From the NCBI GenBank assembly GCA_017935565.1, contig JAGBHK010000017.1, positions 62,001-126,000 of the forward strand: a DNA stretch of 64,000 nucleotides. Reading direction: 5' to 3'. Made by a program: the position numbers and the translations under genes. Under the pieces are notes generated by a model. That model was given only the letters and a program-made list of their open reading frames with translations. It made no database searches and was not told the origin of the DNA. The DNA is from Lachnospiraceae bacterium (GTDB lineage: Bacteria; Bacillota; Clostridia; Lachnospirales; Lachnospiraceae). Numbering within the stretch: the stretch's first letter is position 1; every line of letters starts with the position of its first letter. Of this stretch, positions 35,169 to 43,137 are shown piece after piece.

Positions 35169-35723
35169 TTATTTGTCATTAGGATTCAAGAGGGCATAGA
35201 GGAAGTGATCTTCCCAGTGTCCTCTTATATTTATGGCTTTTTCCATCATTCCTTCGCGTTTGAAACCAATACGTTCGATAAGTTTTATTGAAGCTTCATT
35301 TTCTGGCATAACAAAAGCAAGAAGCCTGTGCAAATGTAAATATGAAAATGCTGTATCAATAACTGCGTTTATAGCTTCGGTAGCATAACCTTGTCCGTGG
35401 AAAAATGGGTCAAACTTATATCCAATAGTGCTGCTATTGTATGGTGAGTCACTTACATTTCCAAAAGACACAGTTCCAATGATGACATTTGGATTGTTTT
35501 TCTTGAACACATAATAGCGCAAATAACGTCTAAGACGCATTGCGGAATATTCATTTTCCAATACGCCTTGCTGAAAAAGTTCAGTGTAATATGTGGATGT
35601 TTTTGCAGATTCATATTTTTCAAATATCTCGCTGCCACGTCTTAAAAACGCAGTCACCAAGGCTGCGTCTTTGGGTTGCAATATTTTCAAAACTAATCGG
35701 TCTGTCTTAATTATTTCTTTCAT
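35169..35723 (-). CDS. GNAT-family N-acetyltransferase (RimJ/RimL type)
   Basis: 184 residues. Typical RimJ/L opening TDRLVLKILQPKDAALVTAFL, a central FGNVSDSPYNSSTIGYKFDPFFHGQGYATEAI (acetyl-CoA binding, Q-G-x-A, shown shortened here as HGQGYATEA) and the closing NEASIKLIERIGFKREG. Likely acetylates a protein or antibiotic-like amine; the substrate is not predictable. The start is the ATG eight bases after GAGG; it overlaps the preceding small membrane-protein gene by 17 bases. Confidence 0.88.
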   Translation of the reverse strand: MKEIIKTDRLVLKILQPKDAALVTAFLRRGSEIFEKYESAKTSTYYTELFQQGVLENEYSAMRLRRYLRYYVFKKNNPNVIIGTVSFGNVSDSPYNSSTIGYKFDPFFHGQGYATEAINAVIDTAFSYLHLHRLLAFVMPENEASIKLIERIGFKREGMMEKAINIRGHWEDHFLYALLNPNDK

Positions 35724-35919
35724 TCTTTTTTCCTCGTGTAGCAAAATGTATAATTGCGCATATTAGTGAGCAAATGATGCTAATAGCCCACAAAACAATA
35801 ACAAATTTCGACATTTTTCTCGATAAAAATCCCATTAATGGATTTAGATAATCGAGTATAAAAAGTGTAATCATCATTGCAGTTAATATTATTGTAAGAT
35901 GTAGAATTATTTTTTTCAT
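35707..35919 (-). CDS. Small two-span membrane protein
   Basis: 70 residues from the ATG seven bases after AAAGGA. Two hydrophobic segments (about 3-27 and 41-62) are linked by a short polar loop NPLMGFLSRKMSK; the tail is basic and Asn-rich. Function unknown. Overlap with the acetyltransferase start indicates coupling. Confidence 0.7.
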   Translation of the reverse strand: MKKIILHLTIILTAMMITLFILDYLNPLMGFLSRKMSKFVIVLWAISIICSLICAIIHFATRGKKNERNN

Positions 35920-35943
35920 TTCTATATCCTTTCTCATTCAAAA

Positions 35944-37098
35944 CTATGGAATAATGCAAACTATGTCGCTGATGCTTCTGTCAGTAGCGTGGTTAATGAA
36001 TTTTCCATCAAATACCATACTTGAAGAACCACCACCGTCTAAATTGTAAGCAGTTGTGCAATTCTCCATTGACATAATTGCGGCTAATTCGCTAATAGTA
36101 GCACCGCGGGAATATCCGTTCTCTCTTCCGTCCACGACAACAAGGACATAATGGCCGGATTCAACGGCACCGATGGCTACTCGAGGGTGATTGTCATATA
36201 AATAATTTGTGGTGTTAAAACTATCAAGTATCTCACCATCATCATCAAGCAATGCAGGACCAAAAGACCAAGCTTGCCATACGCCTTCTTCTATAATTTC
36301 TTCTGCATCAAATTCATCTGCGGCATATGTTTTCATAGTTCCGTCAGTAAAAAGCACGCAAACATCTGCTGAGTTGTCAGTTGAACGGTACAATACTCCG
36401 TTTCTTACAACTATGCCTGTGCTGTTATTACCATAGGAATCGCCAGTTACGGCAAGAATAGCGTTGTTATTAGAAGCAAGCGACCTTATTTTTTCTTTTA
36501 TATTTGTGCCATAAGTATCCTTTGCAAGGGCTGTTTTAAAATATTCCAATGTTCTAACGTAAATATCTGCAACATAATATGTAACTTTATCATTGCCTTC
36601 GCCAAATTCTTTTTTGGTGATAGTAATGTTTACATTGTCGTTGTTATATGTTTTTAAAATTGTGCTAGTAATTTCTGCATCTAATAGGTTTTTGATGTCT
36701 TCATCATTTCCAGAAAATGAATCTGTATCTGCATTTCCGTAATAGTTGTTTTTATGACTGTTAGTGCTGCCAGGTTTTTTGGAAGGTTTTTTATCAGCTT
36801 TTTTTGTTTCTTCTTCAGTTTCAGGCTCGGTTTCCTTCTCAGTCTCTTTCTCAGTTTCAGGTTCGGTCTCTTTCTCGGTTTCAGGTTCAGGTTTTGTTTC
36901 ATTTTCGTCTTTATTTGCTGAATCAAAACTTGGCAATGTAAATTCATGTTCTGAAACATCATTTACAGAACCTACAACTTTGTTTTCGGATTCTAATTCG
37001 TATGGAACTAAGTAAAAAAACAACAGGAAAATTCCCATTCCTAATGCGTATCCCAATATGTCGATTAATATGTATTTTAAAATTTTTTTCGATTTCAT
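35944..37098 (-). CDS. Second phosphodiester glycosidase (NAGPA-domain) membrane protein
   Basis: 384 residues from the ATG six bases after GGAG. A membrane segment (about 6-30) is followed by a spacer of Glu/Thr/Pro repeats (ETEKETEPETEKE type, about 65-105) and a serine/asparagine stretch, then a NAGPA domain (about 145-384). Family marks: AVTGDSYGN (about 214-222), SFGPALLDDDG, NHPRVAIGAVESGHYVLVVVDGRE (shortened as HPRVAIGAVESGH) and AYNLDGGGSSSMVFDGKFIN. The domain is the same type as at 22659-23717, but the anchoring and linker differ. The repeat linker resembles that of the serpin. Confidence 0.87.
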   Translation of the reverse strand: MKSKKILKYILIDILGYALGMGIFLLFFYLVPYELESENKVVGSVNDVSEHEFTLPSFDSANKDENETKPEPETEKETEPETEKETEKETEPETEEETKKADKKPSKKPGSTNSHKNNYYGNADTDSFSGNDEDIKNLLDAEITSTILKTYNNDNVNITITKKEFGEGNDKVTYYVADIYVRTLEYFKTALAKDTYGTNIKEKIRSLASNNNAILAVTGDSYGNNSTGIVVRNGVLYRSTDNSADVCVLFTDGTMKTYAADEFDAEEIIEEGVWQAWSFGPALLDDDGEILDSFNTTNYLYDNHPRVAIGAVESGHYVLVVVDGRENGYSRGATISELAAIMSMENCTTAYNLDGGGSSSMVFDGKFINHATDRSISDIVCIIP

Positions 37099-37219
37099 AA
37101 AAACTCCATTCAAAAGGTGATAGTTTACATTACAACAATTATATAAAAAATAAAGGGTGGATGTAAATAGAATTTGATGTTAAAATGAAAAATAAGTGAA
37201 AAATATCATGGAGGTTAGT

Positions 37220-37699
37220 ATGTCTGGCGCAAGTAGAGAAGAAAAATATATGAGAGAAGCGATAAAACAGGCTAAAAAAGCTTTGGCGCTAAATGAAGTT
37301 CCGATAGGTTGCGTAATTGTGTATGAGGATAAAATCATTGCAAGAGGCTATAATCGTAGAGTTACGGATAAAAATACATTGTCACATGCGGAATTGAATG
37401 CGATAAGAAAGGCATCTAAAAAACTTGGGGATTGGCGTTTAGATGATTGCGAAATGTACATAACTCTAGAGCCTTGTCAAATGTGCGCTGGCGCTATTGT
37501 GCAATCGCGCATCAAAAAGGTTTATGCAGCTTGTATGAACCCAAAAGCCGGATGCGCGGGTTCTGTAATGAATTTATTGCAGGTAGATAAGTTTAATCAT
37601 CAGGTAGAGTTTGAGGAAGGCTTGCTAGGGGAAGAATGTAGTAAGATGCTGTCGGATTATTTTAGGGGATTGAGGTTGAAGAAAAAGATGGGGTTATAA
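37220..37699 (+). CDS. tadA: tRNA-specific adenosine deaminase
   Basis: Deaminates A34 to inosine in tRNA-Arg(ACG). 159 residues from the ATG five bases after GGAGG; a GTG eight codons upstream overlaps that site. Zinc-site motifs: HAELNAI (about 52-58, catalytic Glu) and PCQMCAGAIV (about 82-91). It precedes the SRP RNA gene, the same order as in Bacillus. Confidence 0.96.
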   Translation: MSGASREEKYMREAIKQAKKALALNEVPIGCVIVYEDKIIARGYNRRVTDKNTLSHAELNAIRKASKKLGDWRLDDCEMYITLEPCQMCAGAIVQSRIKKVYAACMNPKAGCAGSVMNLLQVDKFNHQVEFEEGLLGEECSKMLSDYFRGLRLKKKMGL

Positions 37700-37709
37700 A
37701 TTTTCTAAA

Positions 37710-37738
37710 TTGACATAAACTAAAAAATGAGATATACT
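37710..37738 (+). promoter_or_regulatory. Promoter for the SRP RNA
   Basis: TTGACA (37710-37715) and TATACT (37733-37738), 17-bp spacer. It predicts a 5' leader of about 40 bases before the mature RNA, with a small gcgc...gcgc hairpin that could be processed away. Confidence 0.85.
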
Positions 37739-37783
37739 AAACAAGCGCTTTATCGAGCGCAAACTGAATATTGTTATAAATTT

Positions 37784-38047
37784 TCCACGCAGCCGGGGAG
37801 TTAGCGGTGCCCTGTACCTACAATCCGCTCTAGTAGGGGTGATATCGAGCAGAGGATATTTATTTGTAGAGCCGCCTTTTATAAGTGGCGTTGACGCCTG
37901 GGTCTTGCGCAATAAGAACCTACGAACCGTGTCAGGATGGGAACATAGCAGCACTAAGAAGGACCTCTTATGTGCCGCAAGGTCGCCTGGGCTGAGTTAA
38001 CTGTAAGAGTAACGTCTATGAATTGTATTCGAAGTAAGATGCGTGGA
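37784..38047 (+). ncRNA. ffs: Signal recognition particle RNA, long Bacillus type (scRNA)
   Basis: About 264 nt, bounded by the terminal pairing tccacgc (37784-37790) with gcgtgga (38041-38047). The Alu-domain core agttagcggtgccctgt and the actaactgt-type return, plus ggcgttgacgcctgggtc, match the Bacillus subtilis scRNA along its length. The SRP54-binding helix reads gtcaggatgggaacatagcagcac: the GGAA tetraloop is kept while its closing stem has become AUG/CAU. A T run follows as terminator. The RNA assembles with Ffh to target membrane and secreted proteins. Confidence 0.96.
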
Positions 38048-38056
38048 TTTTTTTAA

Positions 38057-38085
38057 TTTACATAGCATTTTATTTGTGTTATAAT
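38057..38085 (+). promoter_or_regulatory. Strong promoter for the nuclease-like gene
   Basis: TTTACA (38057-38062) and TATAAT (38080-38085), 17-bp spacer. The predicted start site is only about ten bases ahead of the AAGGAGGAG ribosome site. Confidence 0.8.
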
Positions 38086-38114
38086 GGCGAAAATCTATTT
38101 GAAGGAGGAGTTTT

Positions 38115-38894
38115 ATTACGTTATACGATAAGGCAATTAAAGAACGAAACCAAATTATCAAAAAAATCAAAGGATTGAAAAAGAATCTTGGTAGTTTACC
38201 AAGTGGAAAACTTGTCTGTGCACGAAATGGCACTCGTTACAAATGGTATCACGCTGACACTAAAAAATATAAGTATATTCCTAAATCTGAAAAGGAATTT
38301 GCACAAAAACTGGCATTAAAAACATATTATTCTCAATGTCTTGAAGAATTAGAAAATGAAAAGAAAGCAATTGAGAGTTATCTAAGTATTCATAATTCAA
38401 ATGTTTTATCTGATGAATTAATCAAAAGTAATGAAGAGTTCAAAAAACTATTATCACCAAGTATTATTTTAATGAGCGAAGAATTGGAAAAATGGGCAAA
38501 GGCCGAATATCAAACCAATTTGTTTGAAAAAGAAAAATGTATTCATAAATGTGAATCTGGTCATATGGTGCGTTCAAAGTCGGAACTTTTAATAGCGACA
38601 ATATTGCATGAATACAACATTCCTTTTAGATATGAAGAAATGGTTATTTTAGGCGATAGAACCATTTTTCCTGATTTTACAATAAGACATCCTGTGACTG
38701 GAGAGATATATTATTGGGAAAATTTTGGAATGATGGAAAAACAAGAATATGCCAAAAAAGCATTTGGAAAATTAGAATTGTATAATTCGCATGGTTATAT
38801 GCCAGGAGTGAATTTGATAACAACATTTGAAACAAAAGAAAAATCGCTAAGTCCTGAAGTTATTAGGAAAATAATACAAGATTTTTTTATGTAG
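38115..38894 (+). CDS. Putative PD-(D/E)XK-type nuclease, probable ATT start
   Basis: An in-frame stop lies at 38100-38102 and AAGGAGGAG at 38102-38110; the only codon at proper distance is ATT (38115). The first conventional start in frame, TTG at 38175, has no ribosome site. With ATT the protein has 259 residues. The N-terminal half is helical and basic, with GSLPSGKLVCARNGTRYKWY. The C-terminal half looks like a restriction-nuclease fold: SKSELLIA (Glu157), FPDFTI (Asp187), YYWENFG (Glu202), then KLELYNSHGYMPG. The usual Lys of the motif is missing. Similar proteins occur in Clostridia without known function. It sits alone between the SRP RNA and a tandem repeat array. Confidence 0.6.
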   Translation: MTLYDKAIKERNQIIKKIKGLKKNLGSLPSGKLVCARNGTRYKWYHADTKKYKYIPKSEKEFAQKLALKTYYSQCLEELENEKKAIESYLSIHNSNVLSDELIKSNEEFKKLLSPSIILMSEELEKWAKAEYQTNLFEKEKCIHKCESGHMVRSKSELLIATILHEYNIPFRYEEMVILGDRTIFPDFTIRHPVTGEIYYWENFGMMEKQEYAKKAFGKLELYNSHGYMPGVNLITTFETKEKSLSPEVIRKIIQDFFM

Positions 38895-38929
38895 TTTGTT
38901 GGGCGGATTTTTCACATATCTATGTATCT

Positions 38930-39312
38930 CGCCCCACCAAAGAGTTGTTGTGGGGTGAAAAAGTGAGAAACAGACAAACTCCACCCCGCCCAAAAGTGCA
39001 AGCGGGGTAAAAAAGTAAAAAATAGACAAACTTCACCCCACCAAAGAGTGCAGGCGGGGTGAGAAAGTGAGAAACAGTCAAACTTCACCCCGCCAAAGAG
39101 TTGTTGCGGGGTGAGAAAGTGAGAAACAGTCAAACTTCACCCCGCCCAAAAGTGCAAGCGGGGTAAAAAAGTAAAAAATAGACAAATCTCACCCCACCAA
39201 AGAGTGCAAGTGGGGTAAAAAAGTGAAAAACAGTCAAACTTCACCCTGCCCAAAAGTGCAGGCGGGGTGAGAAAGTGAAAAACAGACAAACTTCACCCCG
39301 TCAACACGCCAG
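38930..39312 (+). repeat. Seven 52-bp tandem repeats, each with a hairpin
   Basis: Units start at 38930, 38982, 39034, 39086, 39138, 39190 and 39242; a partial eighth begins at 39294. Each has the form cacccc(g/a)cc, a 10-12 base loop, then g(c/t)ggggt, followed by an A/G-rich spacer ending acaaactt. Several arm changes are compensatory: units with cccca pair with tgggg and units with ccccg with cgggg. All spacers are alike, so this is not a CRISPR array. It fills most of the 565-bp gap before pfkA; a further short unrelated stretch and the pfkA promoters fill the rest. Confidence 0.9.
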
Positions 39313-39341
39313 AAAACCTTCAAGCACACCTCAAAAATTCC

Positions 39342-39370
39342 TTGTTATAATTCCTGTTTTGTTATATAAT
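39342..39370 (+). promoter_or_regulatory. Promoter for pfkA
   Basis: TTGTTA (39342-39347) and TATAAT (39365-39370), spacer 17 bp. A second candidate, TTGACG (39389-39394) with TATAAA (39413-39418), lies closer to the gene. Confidence 0.6.
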
Positions 39371-39459
39371 AATACTATATGTGTAAAGTTGACGTGACAA
39401 AGCACAAAGTTTTATAAAAATGCATTAAAATGAGCATAATTGCTCGGAATGGAGGAAAT

Positions 39460-40530
39460 ATGAAAGTTGGATTTTTAACAAGTGGTGGCGATTGCCAGTC
39501 ATTAAACGCTACTATGCGTGGTGTTGCTAAAACTCTTTATAACAAGGTGAAAGATGTTGAAATTATAGGTTTCTTAGAAGGATATAAAGGACTTATGTAT
39601 GGTGATTACAAAGTGCTTACACCTGCGGATTTTTCAGGAATCCTTACAGAAGGTGGTACAATTATTGGTACTTCGAGACAGCCATTTAAGTTGATGAGAG
39701 AGCCTGATTCAAAGGGAAGAGATAAGGTTGAACTCATGAAAAAGACATATAAGAAGCTTGGTCTTGAGTGTTTGGTTGTACTTGGTGGTAATGGTTCACA
39801 GAAAACAGCGAACCTTTTAAGAGAAGAAGGACTTAATGTTGTTTCGTTGCCAAAGACTATTGATAATGACCTTTGGGGTACAGATATGACATTCGGTTTC
39901 CAGAGTGCAGTTAATATTGCAACAGATGCGATTGATTGTATTCATACAACAGCGGCTTCACACGGAAGAGTGTTCATTGTTGAAGTTATGGGACATAAGG
40001 TTGGACATCTTACACTTCATGCAGGTATGGCAAGTGGTGCAGACATAATTCTTATCCCTGAAATTCCTTATGATATTGATAAAATTGTACGAGCTATTAA
40101 TAAGAGAACAAAACAAGGAAAGAGATTCTCAATCCTTGCGGTTGCTGAAGGCGCTATTTCTAAGGAAGATGCAAAACTTAGCAAAAAAGAATACAAACAG
40201 AAATTAGCAGAAAGACCATATCCTTCAGTATCTTATGAGATTGGAAAGCAGATTGAAGAAAAAACTGGTCAGGAAATTAGAGTTACAATTCCTGGTCATA
40301 CACAACGAGGCGGAAGTCCTTGTCCATATGATAGAGTTCTTTCTTCAAGATTTGGTGCGGAAGCAGCAAGAATGATATTAGATAAAGACTATGGAAAAAT
40401 GGTTGGTATTAAAGATGGCGAACTTGTAAGAGTTCCACTTGAAGATGTTGCGGGAAAACTTAAAATGGTTGATCCTAAATCATCGATTATTAAAGAGGCT
40501 AAAGCGCTTGGAATTAGCTTTGGTGATTAA
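39460..40530 (+). CDS. pfkA: 6-phosphofructokinase (PFK family, Lys-124 type)
   Basis: Phosphorylates fructose 6-phosphate in glycolysis. 356 residues from the ATG four bases after GGAGGAAA. The family frame is clear: TSGGDCQSLNATMRG (canonical GGDCPGLNA), the substrate loop PKTIDNDLWGTD (131-142) and HTQRGGSPCPYDR. Two active-site details differ from standard ATP-PFK: LGGNGS (Gly109-Ser113) has Asn where the Mg-binding Asp of GGDGS stands, and PKTIDND has the Lys typical of PPi- or mixed-type enzymes. The Gly after Asn is the ATP-type residue. Phosphoryl donor therefore uncertain. It probably runs into dnaX, 72 bases on. Confidence 0.87.
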   Translation: MKVGFLTSGGDCQSLNATMRGVAKTLYNKVKDVEIIGFLEGYKGLMYGDYKVLTPADFSGILTEGGTIIGTSRQPFKLMREPDSKGRDKVELMKKTYKKLGLECLVVLGGNGSQKTANLLREEGLNVVSLPKTIDNDLWGTDMTFGFQSAVNIATDAIDCIHTTAASHGRVFIVEVMGHKVGHLTLHAGMASGADIILIPEIPYDIDKIVRAINKRTKQGKRFSILAVAEGAISKEDAKLSKKEYKQKLAERPYPSVSYEIGKQIEEKTGQEIRVTIPGHTQRGGSPCPYDRVLSSRFGAEAARMILDKDYGKMVGIKDGELVRVPLEDVAGKLKMVDPKSSIIKEAKALGISFGD

Positions 40531-40602
40531 ATTGCGTGCGTGGCACGCGACATAGATTAAATGTCAGGACGTGCCAAAACGTCTTGCTACCAGGAGGCAA
40601 AA

Positions 40603-42165
40603 ATGTCGTATACAGCGTTATACAGAAAGTTCCGTCCTAATGAATTTAGTGAGGTTAAGGGGCAGGAACACATTGTAACAACATTAAAAAATCAAATAAA
40701 TGCAGACAGAATCGGGCATGCGTATTTGTTTTGCGGGACAAGGGGAACTGGTAAGACTACCATAGCAAAGATATTTGCGAAGGCGGTTAATTGTGAGCAT
40801 CCAGTTGATGGGAACCCTTGCAATGAATGTGAGACCTGCAAAGCCATTAATTCGGGGGCATCTATGAATGTTATGGAGATAGATGCCGCATCGAATAATG
40901 GTGTCGATAACATCAGAGAAATTCGCGAAGAAGTACAGTATTCACCTACGAAGGGCCGATTTAAAGTATATATCATTGATGAGGTTCATATGCTTTCCAT
41001 TGGCGCATTTAATGCGTTATTAAAAACATTGGAAGAGCCACCATCATATGTAATATTCATTCTTGCAACAACTGAAGCGCATAAGCTTCCTGTAACTATT
41101 TTATCACGTTGCCAAAGGTATGATTTCAAGAGAATCACAGTTGATACCATTGAAGCACGCTTGAAGGAATTGGTTGAAAGAGAAAATGTTCAAGCTGAAG
41201 ATAAGGCTCTAAGATACATTGCGAAAATGGCTGATGGAGCATTAAGAGATGGTCTTAGTTTGCTTGACCAGTGTATTTCCTTTTATTTGGGGCAGGAATT
41301 GACTTATGAAAATGTTCTTGAAGTTTTAGGTGCGGTTGACACGGAAGTGTTTAGCAAACTTTTAAGATACATTATGGCAGGGGATACGATGTCCTGCATA
41401 AATACACTTGAAGAGATGATAGTTCTTGGCAGGGATTTGACTCAGTTTGTAACAGATTTCACTTGGTATTTGCGAAATCTTATGCTGGTAAAGGCATCCG
41501 ATAATATGGATGATATGATGGAAATGTCAGCTGAACGAATAATTGCTTTAAAAGAAGAGGCATCAAAGGTTGAACTTGAAACGATTATGAGGTATATTAG
41601 AATACTGTCAGATTTACTTAATCAAATTAAGTATGCTAAAAGCAAGAGAGTTTTAGTTGAAGTTGCCTTAATAAAGATGACTAGACCTGCTATGGAAAAT
41701 GATTTTGGCTCATATGTAGGCAGAATTGAACAACTTGAGAAACAGTTGGAAAACGGTGTAGTTATGTCGGCACCTATATCAAATCAAGAAGCCATACAAA
41801 ATGCGGCAAGCATAGAGCAAGAACAAACTGTAAAATATGATGATGCAGCAAGTGACGAAGTAAAAGACATAGTTGATAATTGGATTGCTATTGTAAATGG
41901 ATTGGAACCACCATTAAACAAATATCTTCGTGGTACAGTTGCAGTTGGAAGCGGAGGAAATTCCGTTACAATTAAATTTAAAGATGATTTTACATTTGCA
42001 GCAGTAAGTCGCGATGGTACAAGTGATAATCTTGAGAAACTTTTAACTGAAAGAATCAAAAAGAATGTAAAGGTTCAGCTTAAGCAATTGACAGAAAACG
42101 CAGGTAATACTGACGTTTTAGATGCCGTAAAGGCAGTTATAAAAATGGATATTATAGAAGAGTAA
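40603..42165 (+). CDS. dnaX: DNA polymerase III tau/gamma subunit
   Basis: Clamp-loader ATPase of the replisome. The start [12 protein letters not shown] follows AGGAGG by seven bases; an upstream in-frame ATG at 40561 has none. Motifs: Walker [10 protein letters not shown] (about 45-53), zinc cysteines ([16 protein letters not shown], about 64-79), Walker B IIDEVHML (about 124-131) and the sensor ILSRCQRY. The 520 residues are the normal tau length; no obvious slippage stretch for gamma was noted. Its TAA is 12 bases before ybaB. Confidence 0.97.
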   Translation: MSYTALYRKFRPNEFSEVKGQEHIVTTLKNQINADRIGHAYLFCGTRGTGKTTIAKIFAKAVNCEHPVDGNPCNECETCKAINSGASMNVMEIDAASNNGVDNIREIREEVQYSPTKGRFKVYIIDEVHMLSIGAFNALLKTLEEPPSYVIFILATTEAHKLPVTILSRCQRYDFKRITVDTIEARLKELVERENVQAEDKALRYIAKMADGALRDGLSLLDQCISFYLGQELTYENVLEVLGAVDTEVFSKLLRYIMAGDTMSCINTLEEMIVLGRDLTQFVTDFTWYLRNLMLVKASDNMDDMMEMSAERIIALKEEASKVELETIMRYIRILSDLLNQIKYAKSKRVLVEVALIKMTRPAMENDFGSYVGRIEQLEKQLENGVVMSAPISNQEAIQNAASIEQEQTVKYDDAASDEVKDIVDNWIAIVNGLEPPLNKYLRGTVAVGSGGNSVTIKFKDDFTFAAVSRDGTSDNLEKLLTERIKKNVKVQLKQLTENAGNTDVLDAVKAVIKMDIIEE

Positions 42166-42176
42166 TGGAGGTAAAA

Positions 42177-42530
42177 ATGGCTAGACGTGGAGGATTTCCT
42201 GGAGGAATGCCAGGTAATATGAACAATTTAATGAAGCAGGCTCAGAGAATGCAGAAGCAGATGGAGGAGACTACTAAAGAGTTAGAAGAAAAGGAAGTAT
42301 CAGCTTCAAGTGGCGGTGGTGCCGTTACAGTAACAGTTTCTGGTAAAAAAGAAGTTGTATCTGTTAAACTTGATAAAGAAGTTGTAGATCCAGATGATGT
42401 TGAAATGTTAGAGGACTTAATCGTTGCTGCTACTAATGAAGCTTTAAGAAAAATGGAAGAAATTTCTCAGACAGAAATGGCTAAGATTACAGGTGGAATG
42501 GGTGGCCTTGGCGGAGGATTTCCTTTCTAA
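42177..42530 (+). CDS. YbaB/EbfC nucleoid-associated protein
   Basis: 117 residues from the ATG six bases after [42 protein letters not shown] and [18 protein letters not shown] are the hallmarks of this small dimeric DNA-binding family. Gly-rich termini ([19 protein letters not shown]) are usual in clostridial members. The stop overlaps the recR start (TAATG). Confidence 0.95.
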   Translation: MARRGGFPGGMPGNMNNLMKQAQRMQKQMEETTKELEEKEVSASSGGGAVTVTVSGKKEVVSVKLDKEVVDPDDVEMLEDLIVAATNEALRKMEEISQTEMAKITGGMGGLGGGFPF

Positions 42531-43126
42531 TGAATTATTATAACAGTCACATTTCAAAATTAATTGAAGAATTTTCAAAATTGCCGGGGATTGGTCCAAG
42601 ATCCGCGGCTAGAATAGCGTTTCATATAGTTAATATGCCAAAGGAACAGACGATTTCTTTGGCAGATGCTATTATGACAGCAAAGGATAAAGTTAAGAAA
42701 TGTAAGAAATGCTACACACTTACAGATGACGAGCTTTGTCCTATTTGTAGTAGTCCTAAAAGGGACCACAGTGTAATTATGGTTGTGGAAACTACAAAAG
42801 ATTTGGCAGCCTATGAAAAAACAAACCGATTCGATGGAGTTTACCATGTTCTTGAAGGTGTTATTTCGCCTGAACTTGGAATTGGACCAAATGAGATTAG
42901 AATTAAGGAACTTCTTGAAAGAATGAATGATGGAGTGGCAGAAGTTATAGTTGCAACAAATAGCAGCGTTGAAGGTGAAGCTACTGCAATGTACATAAGC
43001 AAGATGGTGAAGATGCTAGGTGTAAAAGTATCTCGAATAGCCAGTGGAGTTCCAGTGGGAGGAGATTTGGAAAATATTGATGAGGTGACACTTTTCAGGG
43101 CTTTAGAAGGTAGAAGAGAATTATAG
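42530..43126 (+). CDS. recR: Recombination mediator RecR
   Basis: Works with RecF and RecO to load RecA at gaps. 198 residues: helix-hairpin-helix [16 protein letters not shown] (about 19-34), a four-cysteine zinc finger ([16 protein letters not shown], about 57-72) and a Toprim domain ([12 protein letters not shown], about 84-95). dnaX-ybaB-recR is a conserved operon. The following gene starts 11 bases later with its own ribosome site. Confidence 0.97.
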   Translation: MNYYNSHISKLIEEFSKLPGIGPRSAARIAFHIVNMPKEQTISLADAIMTAKDKVKKCKKCYTLTDDELCPICSSPKRDHSVIMVVETTKDLAAYEKTNRFDGVYHVLEGVISPELGIGPNEIRIKELLERMNDGVAEVIVATNSSVEGEATAMYISKMVKMLGVKVSRIASGVPVGGDLENIDEVTLFRALEGRREL

Positions 43127-43137
43127 AAGGATAAAAA

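Noticed and set aside
38847..39133. Reverse-strand open frames through the repeat array
   Set aside because: They arise from the repeat itself (52-bp period shifts the frame each unit), have no ribosome site and low-complexity Trp/Phe/His-rich products.
38930..39312. CRISPR array
   Set aside because: Period is a constant 52 bp, but there are no unique spacers: all parts of the unit repeat. No cas genes in the window.
40531..40602. Terminator between pfkA and dnaX
   Set aside because: A 6-bp stem gcgtgc/gcacgc is present but no T run follows; read-through is likely.
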